Shown piece after piece: positions 45,634 through 56,366 of a DNA stretch of 64,000 nt. The first letter of the stretch is position 1. Every line of letters starts with the position of its first letter. Below the pieces are notes generated by a model. The model was not told where the DNA came from. It ran no database searches and saw only the letters and a list, made by a program, of their open reading frames with translations. Where the stretch lies: NCBI GenBank assembly GCA_905331475.1, contig CAJNYU010000405.1, positions 62,001-126,000 of the forward strand, in the 5' to 3' direction. The stretch comes from Rotaria socialis (lineage: Eukaryota > Rotifera > Eurotatoria > Philodinida > Philodinidae). Position numbers and translations under genes: made by a program.

Positions 45634-47045
45634 TTATAAACTGTCTTTTACTAATACGCTTGGCAAATATTTTTCTGTTATTTGTAACATTGCTTGAGGT
45701 AACCAATGTATACCTCCAGCTGGTGTATATTCAAATGGTTGTTCGACAGCGAAAAGTTTTGCGAAACGATACCACCAACGAAGTGGTGCTAGTACTTGAT
45801 GAGCTAAACTATGACTAACAACACTTGCATAGCATGAAGCAGCCATGTCATTTACAATTAATGTTCCTAATGAAAAGAAATGATGCAAACTAGTCGAACT
45901 TTAGAAGAAGGAGAAGAAGAAAACTTTACCTTGACTAGTCATTGGTGTAAAATATCCAACTTTATATTCTTCACTAACATTTCGAACGCTGACTGATTGA
46001 AGTTTACCTTGCGAATGAATAAAAACCATATCATGTGTTTTAATTTGGTTTGCAGGAACAAAATGATTGTTATGATTGACAGCAATAAAATGGTTTCCTG
46101 TTAAACTTACACGATGGCCAGTTTCAGTTTCAATCGAATAGAATAAAGCTAAGCATAATCAACAATAGGGAAAAAGACATGCGAGAATTGTAAAATTAAA
46201 CCTGGTCGACTCGGTTGACTATCAAGTATCATAATAACTTCATCTTCTTCGACTTGTTTTTGTGAATTCATTACCAATACACGATCGCCTGGTCGAAGTT
46301 CGCGTAAAAGTTTTTTTTCCCCATTAGCCATTGATACAAAATCATCACCCGAAAAACATTTTGGATTACCTAATAATGAGAAAACCGTTGAGTTCAGTGA
46401 TTTCGAGCTCGGGAAATCTATGTAGAGTGTACTATTCAACGAGTAGTACAAATTCGAGATTTATAAAAAAAAATGAAAGTTACATTCTAAATCAGAATAT
46501 CGAGCTATTTTTCCAGTAGCCTGACAGAATTTTTGGACGCAAGAGAAGCTACTCAATTCTAAATGCTGCATTTAAGTTTCATGATTTTTTTTTTGAAGAC
46601 ATCGACCTATATCCAGACTTTTAATTGTAAATTGATTCTAATTGAAATCGAGAATAAATACTTACGATTAAGTGGGCATTCATCCGGTTCAGGAGAACCT
46701 GGATTGACACAACACCATTGTGCTAAGTTTTGCAATTCAGTAAAACCACCTTCGGCTATCTAAAAAGAAATATTGAGTTTTCATTTCAAAAGAATCAGAT
46801 ATGATTACCGATCCACCAATACAGTTCCGAGTTTTTGTTTTAAAACATTCCATATATCTTTCAGCTAAATTGCAAAACAATTTCAAATTTCCTTTAGCTG
46901 CTTGAATGATAGCTTGAACATCAAGTTGTGCACATTCCGCTAATTGTATTGGATCGTCTTCGAGTGAACATGGTACTTGAGCCAATGATAATTGTATAAT
47001 GATACTAATCAATACACAGATGAACACATATATTTGACTTGACAT
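45634..47045 (-). CDS. Secreted Hog (Hedgehog-type Hint autoprocessing) protein without Hedge domain
   Basis: Five exons: 46809-47045, 46666-46759, 46202-46369, 45930-46148 and 45634-45866; 316 residues. Signal peptide IYVFICVLISIIIQLSLA, then about 95 residues with eight or more cysteines (VPCSLEDDP, FCNLAERYMECF, NCIGG, WCCVNPGSPEPDECPL) resembling no Hedge domain. The Hint/Hog domain begins at the catalytic Cys (PKCFSGDDFVSMANG), has LRELRPGDRVLV, the TxxH block (VSLTGNHFIAV) and the Hedgehog hallmark GTLIVNDMAASCYA. A tail AHQVLAPLRWWYRF and GIHWLPQAML resembles the sterol-recognition part of Hedgehog. In Hedgehog this module cuts itself off and transfers cholesterol to the N-terminal part. 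The key Cys, Thr and His are present, so autoprocessing looks possible. Hog proteins with other N termini are known in nematodes and other invertebrates. Confidence 0.9.
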
Positions 47046-47782
47046 CTTTGCTTCGTCTATTCAATAAAACAAAATGATTTCATCAAAGAATATATATATC
47101 GATTATTTTCATTGTTCTTAATTTTATCCTCCTCTTCTCCGTCAATAAATCATATAATAAATACAATTTTGCTTGATAGTCATTATTAAATCTATCCAAA
47201 TGTATATATTTGACTAGGATTGTTAAAAAGAGATCAATGAAACACTAATTCAATATTATCCCTCCTCTTCTCTATTAATTATTTCTTAATAAAAACGGTT
47301 TTTCAATAATTCAGTAGATCAATCATTTTTCTTGAATTGCAAAATTACAAGGATATTAGTTTTGATATTTTATTATTTCGAATCTATATTATTCTTATAT
47401 GTCTTTAGAAATAAGTCATTAAATCTACTGTCTTAAACAAGATATCATAAGCTGTAAGTCATTTGTTAAATTTTTGTTGCAGTTAATACTATATTGATAC
47501 AATTATCTATATGCTACTTACACAAATATGGCGGCAACTATTGATTCTTCTATTTTCATTTTATTTATTTCAATTAAGAGAAAGTTGTAAAATATAATTC
47601 ATTAAAATTATATAAAAACAAAAATAAAGAAAGTTTAATGACTGATCTAGAACAAACGTTTCCCTGAGTACATGGCAATGTATCAATTCAATGATCGCGT
47701 TTTCCTTTTCACAGAAAACCAAAAAGAAAATTTTCTTTTTAATGCGATTCAAAAAGAAGAAGAAGATAAGTCATCGATCATA
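47046..47782. other. Intergenic, no gene seen
   Basis: AT-rich stretch with polypyrimidine blocks (ctcctcttctc near 47130 and 47265) in the promoter region of the Hog gene. Nothing else recognised. Confidence 0.5.
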
Positions 47783-48751
47783 TTACATAGATATAGGTAG
47801 ATATTGTAAACTTGGTGATTGTGTTAGGAATTGTTGACCTTGCATATTAGGTATATAGGATGATTGATTTGAATCGACTGAAATTACTAATGGAGCGCTT
47901 CCATTATAAACAACTGGTTGTTGTTGAATGCCGGTAGAAGGTACTGAAATAACTTGTGCTGTTGGTTGTTGAAGTTGAGGTAACGGTTGATAAACAAGAG
48001 TAGACGGAGCTATGTTTGCTCGTAATTGTTCATTTATTAAGTCAGAAAGACCAAATTGTGGAGAAATATTTGTTGAATCCGGGTTATCTCCTTTTAATAC
48101 ATCTCGAAAAGCGCCAACGAATTCAGGAAAATCAATAAAACCATCATGATTTCGATCAATGCTAACGAATATATTTTCGAGAGATCGATCAACATTTTCA
48201 TTATTTGCTTCTACAAGGACATCGCGTAATAATTGACGAAAGACAACACGATCAATTTTACTTCTACCACCACGTGTTAAATTCGAATATTCTCTATGAA
48301 GGAGTGCTACATCGGTTGGATGCAGTCCAGCAATGTTAGCAACAGCTGCAAAATCTGTATCTCGAAAACCACCTGATACAGGTGGATATGGATGCTGCCC
48401 ATATGCAGCACGTTGAAGAAGAGGACTTGGTTGCGATACATTCATTATAGGAGGATTACCGTAAGGGGGTGGTGGTGATGGTGATGGACCAGTAGAGTAA
48501 GGTGATGGTAAAGAACTCATACTATTAGGTCGTGCCATGGGAGGCATTCGATTCTGGAAGGTTTGAATTGTTTGATAAGCGTCAATAAGTTTTCTTTGCT
48601 CTTTTTTACTAAGAGGTGGAGAATTTCTAATGACATTATTATACGGATTCATTGGTGGAGACGTACCATATGGTACTGCTGGATTATATGATGGTCCATA
48701 TTGTGGAACAGAGATTTTAGGTGTTTTTTGACTTGAAGTAATTCCTCCCAT
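47783..48751 (-). CDS. Pro-rich EF-hand calcium-binding protein, intronless
   Basis: Single exon, 322 residues. It starts MGGITSSQK: Gly2 followed by Ser6 fits an N-myristoylation signal. Residues 10-130 are Pro/Ser/Tyr-rich and disordered. The region 130-220 is an EF-hand pair: a degenerate first hand (LHREYSNLTRGGRSKIDRVV) and a canonical loop at 199-210, DRNHDGFIDFPE, with all oxygen-bearing positions filled. This pairing and the spacing resemble the first two hands of neuronal-calcium-sensor/calcineurin-B-like proteins. The C-terminal 100 residues are Gln/Pro/Val-rich. Likely a membrane-tethered Ca2+ responder with long disordered arms; no closer relative recognised. Confidence 0.82.
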   Translation of the reverse strand: MGGITSSQKTPKISVPQYGPSYNPAVPYGTSPPMNPYNNVIRNSPPLSKKEQRKLIDAYQTIQTFQNRMPPMARPNSMSSLPSPYSTGPSPSPPPPYGNPPIMNVSQPSPLLQRAAYGQHPYPPVSGGFRDTDFAAVANIAGLHPTDVALLHREYSNLTRGGRSKIDRVVFRQLLRDVLVEANNENVDRSLENIFVSIDRNHDGFIDFPEFVGAFRDVLKGDNPDSTNISPQFGLSDLINEQLRANIAPSTLVYQPLPQLQQPTAQVISVPSTGIQQQPVVYNGSAPLVISVDSNQSSYIPNMQGQQFLTQSPSLQYLPISM

Positions 48752-49559
48752 TGATTTATCAGTTTTGACTTTACCGTGATTAATAATCAGCTTCTATTGA
48801 GGATGACCCTAGTCGAACATAGTAGGTACGGTTGTATAAGGAAAAAAATGAATGTTACAGTTGACTGAACTTTCTATATATATATGTATACGTATAGAGA
48901 GTAATAAGTCTGCCTTGGTTTCATTTATCAAGGTTCACTACAGTATGTACGTGTAAACCCGCATAAGAAAAGGGCTACGACCTTGAGCCATCTTGATAGA
49001 TAAGAATCACATATGAACAAAAGAGAAATTATCCTTGTGGACGCACGTCCTGTTCGTTTATCGTATATTTTTAATTTTCAAAACAATTATTTTAATCTTT
49101 TTTTCTTTTTTATTCGAACTTTGTTCTTACACGAATCAAATAGCCAGCAAAAAAGTTTTTGTGAAGAACAAAAGGAGGAAGAAACGAAGGGTTTTAGAGG
49201 CGTGTGTGCGTATTTGTGCTCGTTTATAAACAAGATCAACAAAACGCGAAAGAAAAAAAGAATACTGTGTTTAGTAAATATCCAAAAAACCGGTGAATAT
49301 CAAACAACAATAGCAAACAAGATCTTTGTTTAACAACATAAAAACAAAAGAAAAACTAACGTCAAAAGTATCTGAGATGATGATGCTAGATAAATAAAAA
49401 ATAATACAAAAGATTTTCTTTTTTTTTTAAATAATACCTCTGCATCACACAGATATATGAGATAGAAAAAATAACAACAACGAACAAAACACACACACGC
49501 GTATTTTAGGAAATGGGAAAAACAAACTGTACAGTATCTTAGCTCCTTCTCTTTTCTTG
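48752..49559. other. Intergenic, no gene seen
   Basis: Separates two minus-strand genes, so it holds the promoter of the EF-hand gene and the 3' UTR of the hnRNP gene. Frame 49013-49333 (+) has no protein-like features. Confidence 0.5.
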
Positions 49560-51430
49560 TTAGCGATTGTAGCTGGCTGGAGGTACAGAATCGGACGAAA
49601 AATGATCGTAAGCCGTTGGTGCCTGATATGCAAATGCATTTGGTGGACCACTAGTCGAATCGGTTCCATAGTTATATTGATTTGTAGGTCCTTGAGAAGC
49701 TTGTGCTTGATTATAATTCCAACCTGGATAGGAATATTGTGCGGAATTAGAGCTAGCAGCAGCGGTATTCATTGAATTACCAGATTGTGATCGTCCTTGA
49801 CCATAGGAATTCGCTTGCGGATGAGGACCAACTTGCCAAGTTGCATTTGAAGCGGATGCTGATGAAGGAGCATAGGAACTGTACGAACGGGGATCGGCTT
49901 AAATGAAATAGAAGTAAAATAAGATTTCATTGAATAAAAACAAAAAAATGTTTTACCATAATTTGGATTTTGCCATTGAGCTGGACTTATTGGTGACCAT
50001 GCTTGATTACTTGTTTGTAATTGTTGTCGATTTGATTGAGTACGATTTTGACCTTGTTGATTTGTCTGTTGACTAAATGATGAACGAAGAAAAATACAAT
50101 AGGAAACTATAAATGAAATAGTTTACTTATAATATGGATAATGTTGTTGCTGAGTAGCAAGTGCAACTTGTTGATATTGTAATTGTTGTTGTGAACGTTG
50201 CTCTAGAAAAAAAAATATGATTTTTATTGAAATAAAAGAAAAGCAAAAGCAAAAGGAAATGTTTCATTTACGTTGTTGATATGGAAACAGATTTTGATTT
50301 ATATTGGGCATATTATAATGTGCTAATGGTTGCTGCATCATTGTTGTATTCTGTTGATTGCTTTCCAAACTTTTTGGATTTGCACGTTTACAATCAATTG
50401 ATTTACCAGCTAGTGTATGTCGAGGCTGTTTAAGCACTTCTTCAGCACTTTGTTCATTTTCGAAAAGTATAAAACAGAATGGTCGACGTTTTTGTTTCAC
50501 TTTATCGATTGGTGCCTCAATTTGGGCGATCTAACAATTGAACACAAAAAAATTCCACTTTACATTTTGAATAACTCAATCGTATCAAAACAAACCAGTC
50601 CGAATTGAGAAAAATATTCACGTAATTCAGTATCCGATATTTCTGTATCTAAACCGCCAACAAAGACTTTACGAGCTAATGCTTGATCACGACGATGTGC
50701 AGATTTTGTATCAACACGTTTGCCTTGAATGATATGCACATCTTGCGTATAAACCTTTGTTTTCAATTTAAAAAAAATAGATTAAATTTAAACATAATTG
50801 AATTTATTACTTTATTCGGTGTATCAGGATCTTCGAAAAGAACAAAGCCAAAACCTTTTGAACGACCCGATTTATCATATTTAACAGTGGCACTTTCAAC
50901 AGCGCCAAATTTTGAAAAATATTCGCGGAGATGTTCTGAAAAGCAAAACAGGAATAATCATCATTTAAAGAAGTCAATAAAATCAAACACGTTTCTTACC
51001 CATCTTTGTATCTGGACTAAGACCGCCAACGAAAACTTTTCTTTTACTAAACAATTTTCATTTAATTTTTCCAGGAAAAAACAAAAAGAAAAGAAAAAAA
51101 TTCGACTTACTTGACCGAATCATTCGTTGCATTATCAACACCATTATTGTTTTGTCTACGTTGTTGCATTGATGAACCATTGTACGTCACGTATTTCTGT
51201 TGTGGTAACATTGGTCTCATGAAATTATTGGTATTGTTTAAATATTTTGCTGGTGGACCTGTATAAACTGTACCCGTAACAGACGATGCCATGGGTACTT
51301 GTTGTTTCATAGCAAACATCTGCATTGGATTTTCAAATGCTTGTGCCATATTATCCAAATTTTGACGTATCGGTTGAAAACCTGCATTATTGCTGTTTGT
51401 TGAGGACGAAACACCTTGATCAGACGACAT
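49560..51430 (-). CDS. hnRNP with two RRMs (Squid / hnRNP A/B-D type)
   Basis: Eight exons: 51111-51430, 51000-51046, 50811-50935, 50596-50754, 50272-50530, 50127-50202, 49957-50072 and 49560-49897; 479 residues. About 105 disordered residues rich in Asn/Met/Gln precede RRM1 (RNP2 KVFVGGL, RNP1 KGFGFVLF) and RRM2 (RNP2 KVFVGGL, RNP1 RPFCFILF). RRM1 ends GKRVDTKSA and RRM2 ends GKSIDCKRANPK, as in Drosophila Squid and vertebrate HNRNPAB/D (GK-VD-K-A-PK). The C-terminal 200 residues are Gln/Asn/Ser/Tyr-rich, a prion-like tail common in this family. These proteins bind nascent and mature mRNA and act in splicing and mRNA localisation. Which vertebrate paralog it matches best cannot be told by eye. 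Confidence 0.9.
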
Positions 51431-52685
51431 TTAATCACAATAACCACAGACAAACAGACAAGAAAAAAAGATGGGAAAAAAACACAAGATTTGTAAACAC
51501 ACGAAACACACGAAAAAAAAGAAAAAGCAACTATATAAGTTCTAAAAAAAAACAAATAACAAAAAGTTAAAGAAAAAAATCGATCAAGTTAGGTAAATAA
51601 ATAATTAAAACTATAACCAATCCTCTACGATTACACACTTATGCACTTTAAAGTACCGACTTCTGGTTCAGACGGTTACTTAGTTTAGGTAATTATTGGA
51701 ATTTTTATATGGTGATACATATGAACTATATAGAAACTAATCTGTGAATGATGAAGTGTAATGATTCAGTTTATCATCATAACCGAATAAAATAATTGAG
51801 AGTATATCTGTTCGTCCAGAGGCCGCAATCGAAGGGTGTGCGACCCCCTAAGAAAATAGCTCGTATGCAAATATTTGTTATGGCTATGATTTGATTCAAT
51901 ATAAATGAAGTTAATTCACTGGAAGGAGGTAGAATGAACTCAGTAATGTATTTTGCTAACTGAATATCTGTATTAATCATACATCACGCTTTTTTTTAGT
52001 ACAAAAGATATTATGTAAAACGATCTCCATAAGAATTCTCATGGCTTAACTTTATTGATACTTCAAGTGTATTTTAGTTTATCATTTTGAGAACTTCTGT
52101 CAATATTAAACATAGACTTTGTTAGACTTCAACTTGAACTGATTGCACATGTAATCAATGCCGATCCGGCAAATATTTGATTCCAAGAAATCGGTGAGAC
52201 GATCGTACATTTATTTTATGTACGAATTGTTTTGTCTGACTGAAATGAAAATTTTATTGCAATAATTGGTCATCATCATCATTTACGACAGTACTTATTC
52301 CGTTAGTAAATCATAACGGTTGTCTTAATTACGTCTTACTATCAATTGTTTGAACTATCACAGTTTATTGACTGAGAATATATGAATTCACAATAGCTAA
52401 TTATTCAAGAGTAGACAGTAATTTTAAGGCTAAAGAATACTCTTTGTTTTAGTTCAATATTAGAAAATTAAATAGTTTTGCTATCATTGCCTTATGATTG
52501 TCTTCAAATATGAATTATTAATAGATTTCTATCAAAATAGACGAAAATTTGTATTTGTAATATAAATTTCATCAAGTTATTGGCCAATCGGAATCATCAA
52601 TATGTTATTCAGCTATTGAATACTAATATTAATGTAACACCTGTTTAATTTTAAATTTAAAAAATTGATTGATTAAAAGATAGAA
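51431..52685. other. Intergenic, no gene seen
   Basis: AT-rich, 1.25 kb. Promoter and 5' UTR of the hnRNP gene should lie at the low-coordinate end. Frame 51777-51980 (-) is unsupported. Confidence 0.5.
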
Positions 52686-54240
52686 CTAAAGTTGAGTAGT
52701 AATTTTACAGCCATATTCCGAAAAATGAAACTTTCCATAAACAGCTTCTCCACATAAGAAACAAAAATCATTTCCACATTTTTCACATTTAAGCAAATTA
52801 TTTGCTCCAACTTTGATATGAGTTTGACGACAATTTTCTCTCGGACACATTTGTATTCGTTTTATAACTGCATGAATAATTTGTTTTCCATTTTCATCAT
52901 GAAATATTTGTTCAAGTTTCTCGTTCATCTCCGATGGAAGACTTGCTTGTTGTTTTTCAGGCTTAACATTGCATGGATGTGGCCCATAAGCACGTCCATA
53001 CCATCCGCATAACCAACAAAAATGTATTTGACAATGTCGACAATTCATATGTTGACAACCACCATTCTTTTCAATACGAACTTGACATGACGGGCAAGGT
53101 TTTGTGCACTGTTCAATTATTTGAATATTGTCTAGTTCTAGTAGAATTTTACTTAATTCAATTCTATTTAATTTCAATTTATCTTTATCGGCATTTGGAT
53201 TTTGTTGAATATCTTGAATCATTGCATCTTTTGGACATTGTACTTGTGGATGCCAACTTTGTTGACATCGACGACAAAATATAAATTGACAGTGAACGCA
53301 TTCAGCAAATGATCGATGATTGCCCGATGTACTTTCTGGTGGTACACATATAATGGAATGATGACAACGTGGACACCATACCATATCAGTAGTTTGTTCC
53401 AATAAATGCTTTTGATATTTTAATAATAATTTATCATCAGAAAATATTCGACGAAGTTCCGTTAAAAATAACGGCGAATCACATTCATAACAATTTATTG
53501 CTTTATTTTCTTGAATACGCGATAAAAGCTGAATAGCATATGAATTTAAACATGAAAGACAAGCATAATGATGACATTTTTCAAATTTTAAACAACTTCT
53601 TCCAGATTTTTCATCTAAGCTAGAAATGTCAAATACCTATAATAAACAGAAACCGAATGAGTGCTTCTTACCAAATTGGACAAATATGAATTGTTCGTTC
53701 GAATTCCGATTGATTTTGTACTCGATTATATTCAACTAATTGATCATAGATTTGTTTCGAACCAATTTTATCATAATTCGTTCGAAAACGTTTATCATCT
53801 GTTGAAGAATTAATATCGAATAGAATAAATTGATTGTTTAAATTAAAAAAGTAATCTTTCAACAATTCAATCCATGTATAAACAATAACATCACCTGATA
53901 TCCACATTTTATCCATTTTATTTGCCAATGACGATAGTTGATCACATGTTAAATAATCACATTCAATACAATACAATGGTGGATCGATTTTTGGATAAGT
54001 ATTTTTATAGGTAATGTGAAGAGTTATAGGTGGCAAATGAGAAACTTCAGTGGATGCATTGGATTTATTATGAATGAGAAGAATTTTCTCTGGTAATGAA
54101 TCAAAACGAACAATGAGATTAAATGTCGATTGATGATCTACATTATCAACTGACACGAAATCTTCATTAAATATAGATCTCAATACTAATATTTCTTCTT
54201 CATGTTCAGCAGGTATCAACTCTTTATCTATATATTCCAT
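52686..54240 (-). CDS. RNF14: RNF14-like RWD-RBR E3 ubiquitin ligase
   Basis: Two exons, 53672-54240 and 52686-53619, 500 residues. The join at TG|C completes the first RING cysteine pair (ICPIC). The N-terminal RWD domain (EHEEEILVLRSIFNEDFV, PPITLHITYKNTYPKIDPP) is followed by RING1 (CPICLDEKSGRSCLKFEKCH), an IBR (WCPRCHHSIICVP, FIFCRRCQQSWHPQVQC) and RING2 (CPSCQVRIEKNGGCQHMNC with the likely catalytic Cys in GGC). This RWD-RING-IBR-RING2 order defines RNF14, which ubiquitinates stalled-translation substrates in other animals. An extra C-terminal zinc module follows (CPRENCRQTHIKVGANNLLK, then CEKCGNDFCFLCGE). The frame stays open upstream to 54459, but MEYIDKELIPAEHEEE starts just before the RWD and is preferred. 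Confidence 0.88.
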
Positions 54241-54533
54241 TGTTTCTACGATGTTACGTATCCAGGTGGCTACCATATATATATATATTTCTATGATTAC
54301 ACTAGAATTTCGCAATAACATACTATGATTCATCATCAACATATATTTTCTAGAGAATCCATAAACAGCGACGTATAAAAAAACAAAAAAAGAAAGCATG
54401 TAATAGATACGTTCACACAAACAAGCAAAACGATGTTTATATCGGTGCCAAGATAACACAATAGTAAAGGAAACAGAAAAAAAGATTAAAACTAAGTCAT
54501 AAAAACTGACTGGAAATGTATTTAATTTATCAG

Positions 54534-56028
54534 TTATAATTCATCATCATGTACATGGGTCGATTTTTCACTATCGCTTTCCCCATCTTCATCGCCGTTT
54601 GGTTTTTTAGCTTTTTCTTCTACAAAAATAAAATAAGATGAACTTTGTTTTGATAGAAAAATACTACATACCAGCTTCGCGTTTCTTTCGGTCTTCTTCT
54701 TCTTTCTTTCGTTCGACTTCATCTTGTTCATCTTTCATTTTTTTCTCAGCAACTTTTGTTTTACCCCATGTTTCGTTACCGAAATCTTCAGCGCGTTTAA
54801 CGCTGTCTGTGATAATAATATTATCAAAAATTGTGCCAGATTTAACTTGCCATAAATCAAAACCAATTATTCCTAAATCTTTATATAAATAAAGATCTTT
54901 ATCTTCAACATAATCGGGATTATCAATTTCTGGATGAACCCATGGGCCTTTATAAGCTGAGTTATCGATTTGACGAGCTTTCCATACTCCTTTAAATTCT
55001 GGATTATCAATCATTGGTGGTTCCCATGTACCATCTATTTCATCATCCCAATCTTCGGGTTTTTTAGCTTCAGGATCTGGAATATGTTCTGGTTTTTCCC
55101 AATCTAATAACAAACATGATTATCTAATTTTCTTGACAAAATCTGTATTATATATACCTTCTGGTTTTGTGTCAGTTGGGTCATCGATTTTTTCTTCATC
55201 GACCCAGTCGGATGGTTTTTTAGCATTTGGATCCGGAATTCGTCTTGGTACAGTGAAATCCCAATCTTCTTCAAGTTTTCCACTTTCAACTTTTTCACCA
55301 TCAACACGAACTTCATAGGTATTATCAGAATTGAGAATCAATGTATAGAGATGCGTAAATTCATCATCTTTGCATTTGATATCTTTTTTCGTTAATAAAT
55401 TTTTGCCTTTGTATGTGAAAATTACATGAACTTTCTTTTTGTCATAACCGCAAATATCAGGACCTAATAATGAAAACAAAAAATGTCAATACAGGAGCTT
55501 AAAAATAAATGAGCTTTTAATTTACCGAACATAATATGATACGGTGAATCACCAGTAATCTCGTTTTGGTTGGTATCTGATGGATAGACTTTAACATAGC
55601 CGCCACCACAATCAATTTTTTGTTCGTGTTTTACAGTGAATTGAATAACAAGTGTTTTTCCTTCATTTGAAAATTCATCAAATTTAGAAGAGATCGCATA
55701 AAAACGAGCATCTTCTGAGGTTTGAAGACCTATAGAGAAGAAATTATATTTTTGGCAATAGTCAATTAAGAATTACATACCAAGATCCTTTTTGGCATCA
55801 CCATAGAATTTACCATGAGATAATTTAAAATCACCTAAATCTGATTTAGCTGCTGATTTAACCCATCGACTTTTGTAACTTTCATCTTTAAAACAATAAA
55901 TTTAATTAGAACAAACAAAGAAGAAGATTAATAGAATCTTTACCTTCAAATTTTTCAACAAAATAATCTGTTGAATAAACAGTAGCAACGATAGCGAGTA
56001 TAAGTAATGAGTAACTTAAGCGATTCAT
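54534..56028 (-). CDS. CALR: Calreticulin
   Basis: Six exons: 55944-56028, 55781-55885, 55526-55729, 55158-55463, 54672-55103 and 54534-54619; 405 residues, a normal length. Signal peptide MNRLSYSLLILAIVATVYS; globular lectin domain with the family signatures KHEQKIDCGGGYVKVYP and MFGPDICGYDKKKVHVIF (the disulfide pair); P-domain with three IPDP-A-KPEDW-type repeats and three GxWxxPxIDNPxYxG-type repeats; then a Lys/Glu-rich C domain ending VHDDEL, a KDEL-like ER-retrieval signal. Calreticulin binds monoglucosylated glycoproteins and buffers ER Ca2+. The acidic C-terminal tract is short and less acidic than in vertebrates, so Ca2+ capacity may be lower. It is divergent from the gene at 56367, with 338 bp between starts. 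Confidence 0.97.
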
Positions 56029-56366
56029 GGTGCTAGGAAAAGAATACGAATGAACAGATACTTCTTTTGTATGTCTTACTTTTATTTTATAGCAGATAGA
56101 CGAATCAAGAGGCACACAACGGTGCATGGGGTGTGTTCGAACGATTGGATGATATCAAGCTAGACAAACCTATCACAATTCAACGTGTGGAGCAGTAGTA
56201 TGCCAATGAATGTTGCAATGAAAACTTCTAATGAAATAATAAAATAAAACATTCAAATTCATTAATTAATTCAAATTAGAATCCAAACTTTAAAATAATT
56301 TTATATGACGACATCTATATTAGATGGTGTGCTGAAACTCTATTTTTATTTTTCACATTTTACAGT
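56029..56366. promoter_or_regulatory. Divergent promoter region of calreticulin and neighbour
   Basis: 338 bp separate the two start codons. The stretch 56100-56200 is less AT-rich than its surroundings. I looked for ER-stress elements (CCAAT-N9-CCACG) in calreticulin orientation and did not find a clear one. Near the plus-strand gene, ttttacag ends one base before the ATG. Confidence 0.4.

Noticed and set aside
49557-49775. Plus-strand frame opposite the hnRNP tail
   Set aside because: Shadow of the Gln/Tyr/Ser-rich last exon.
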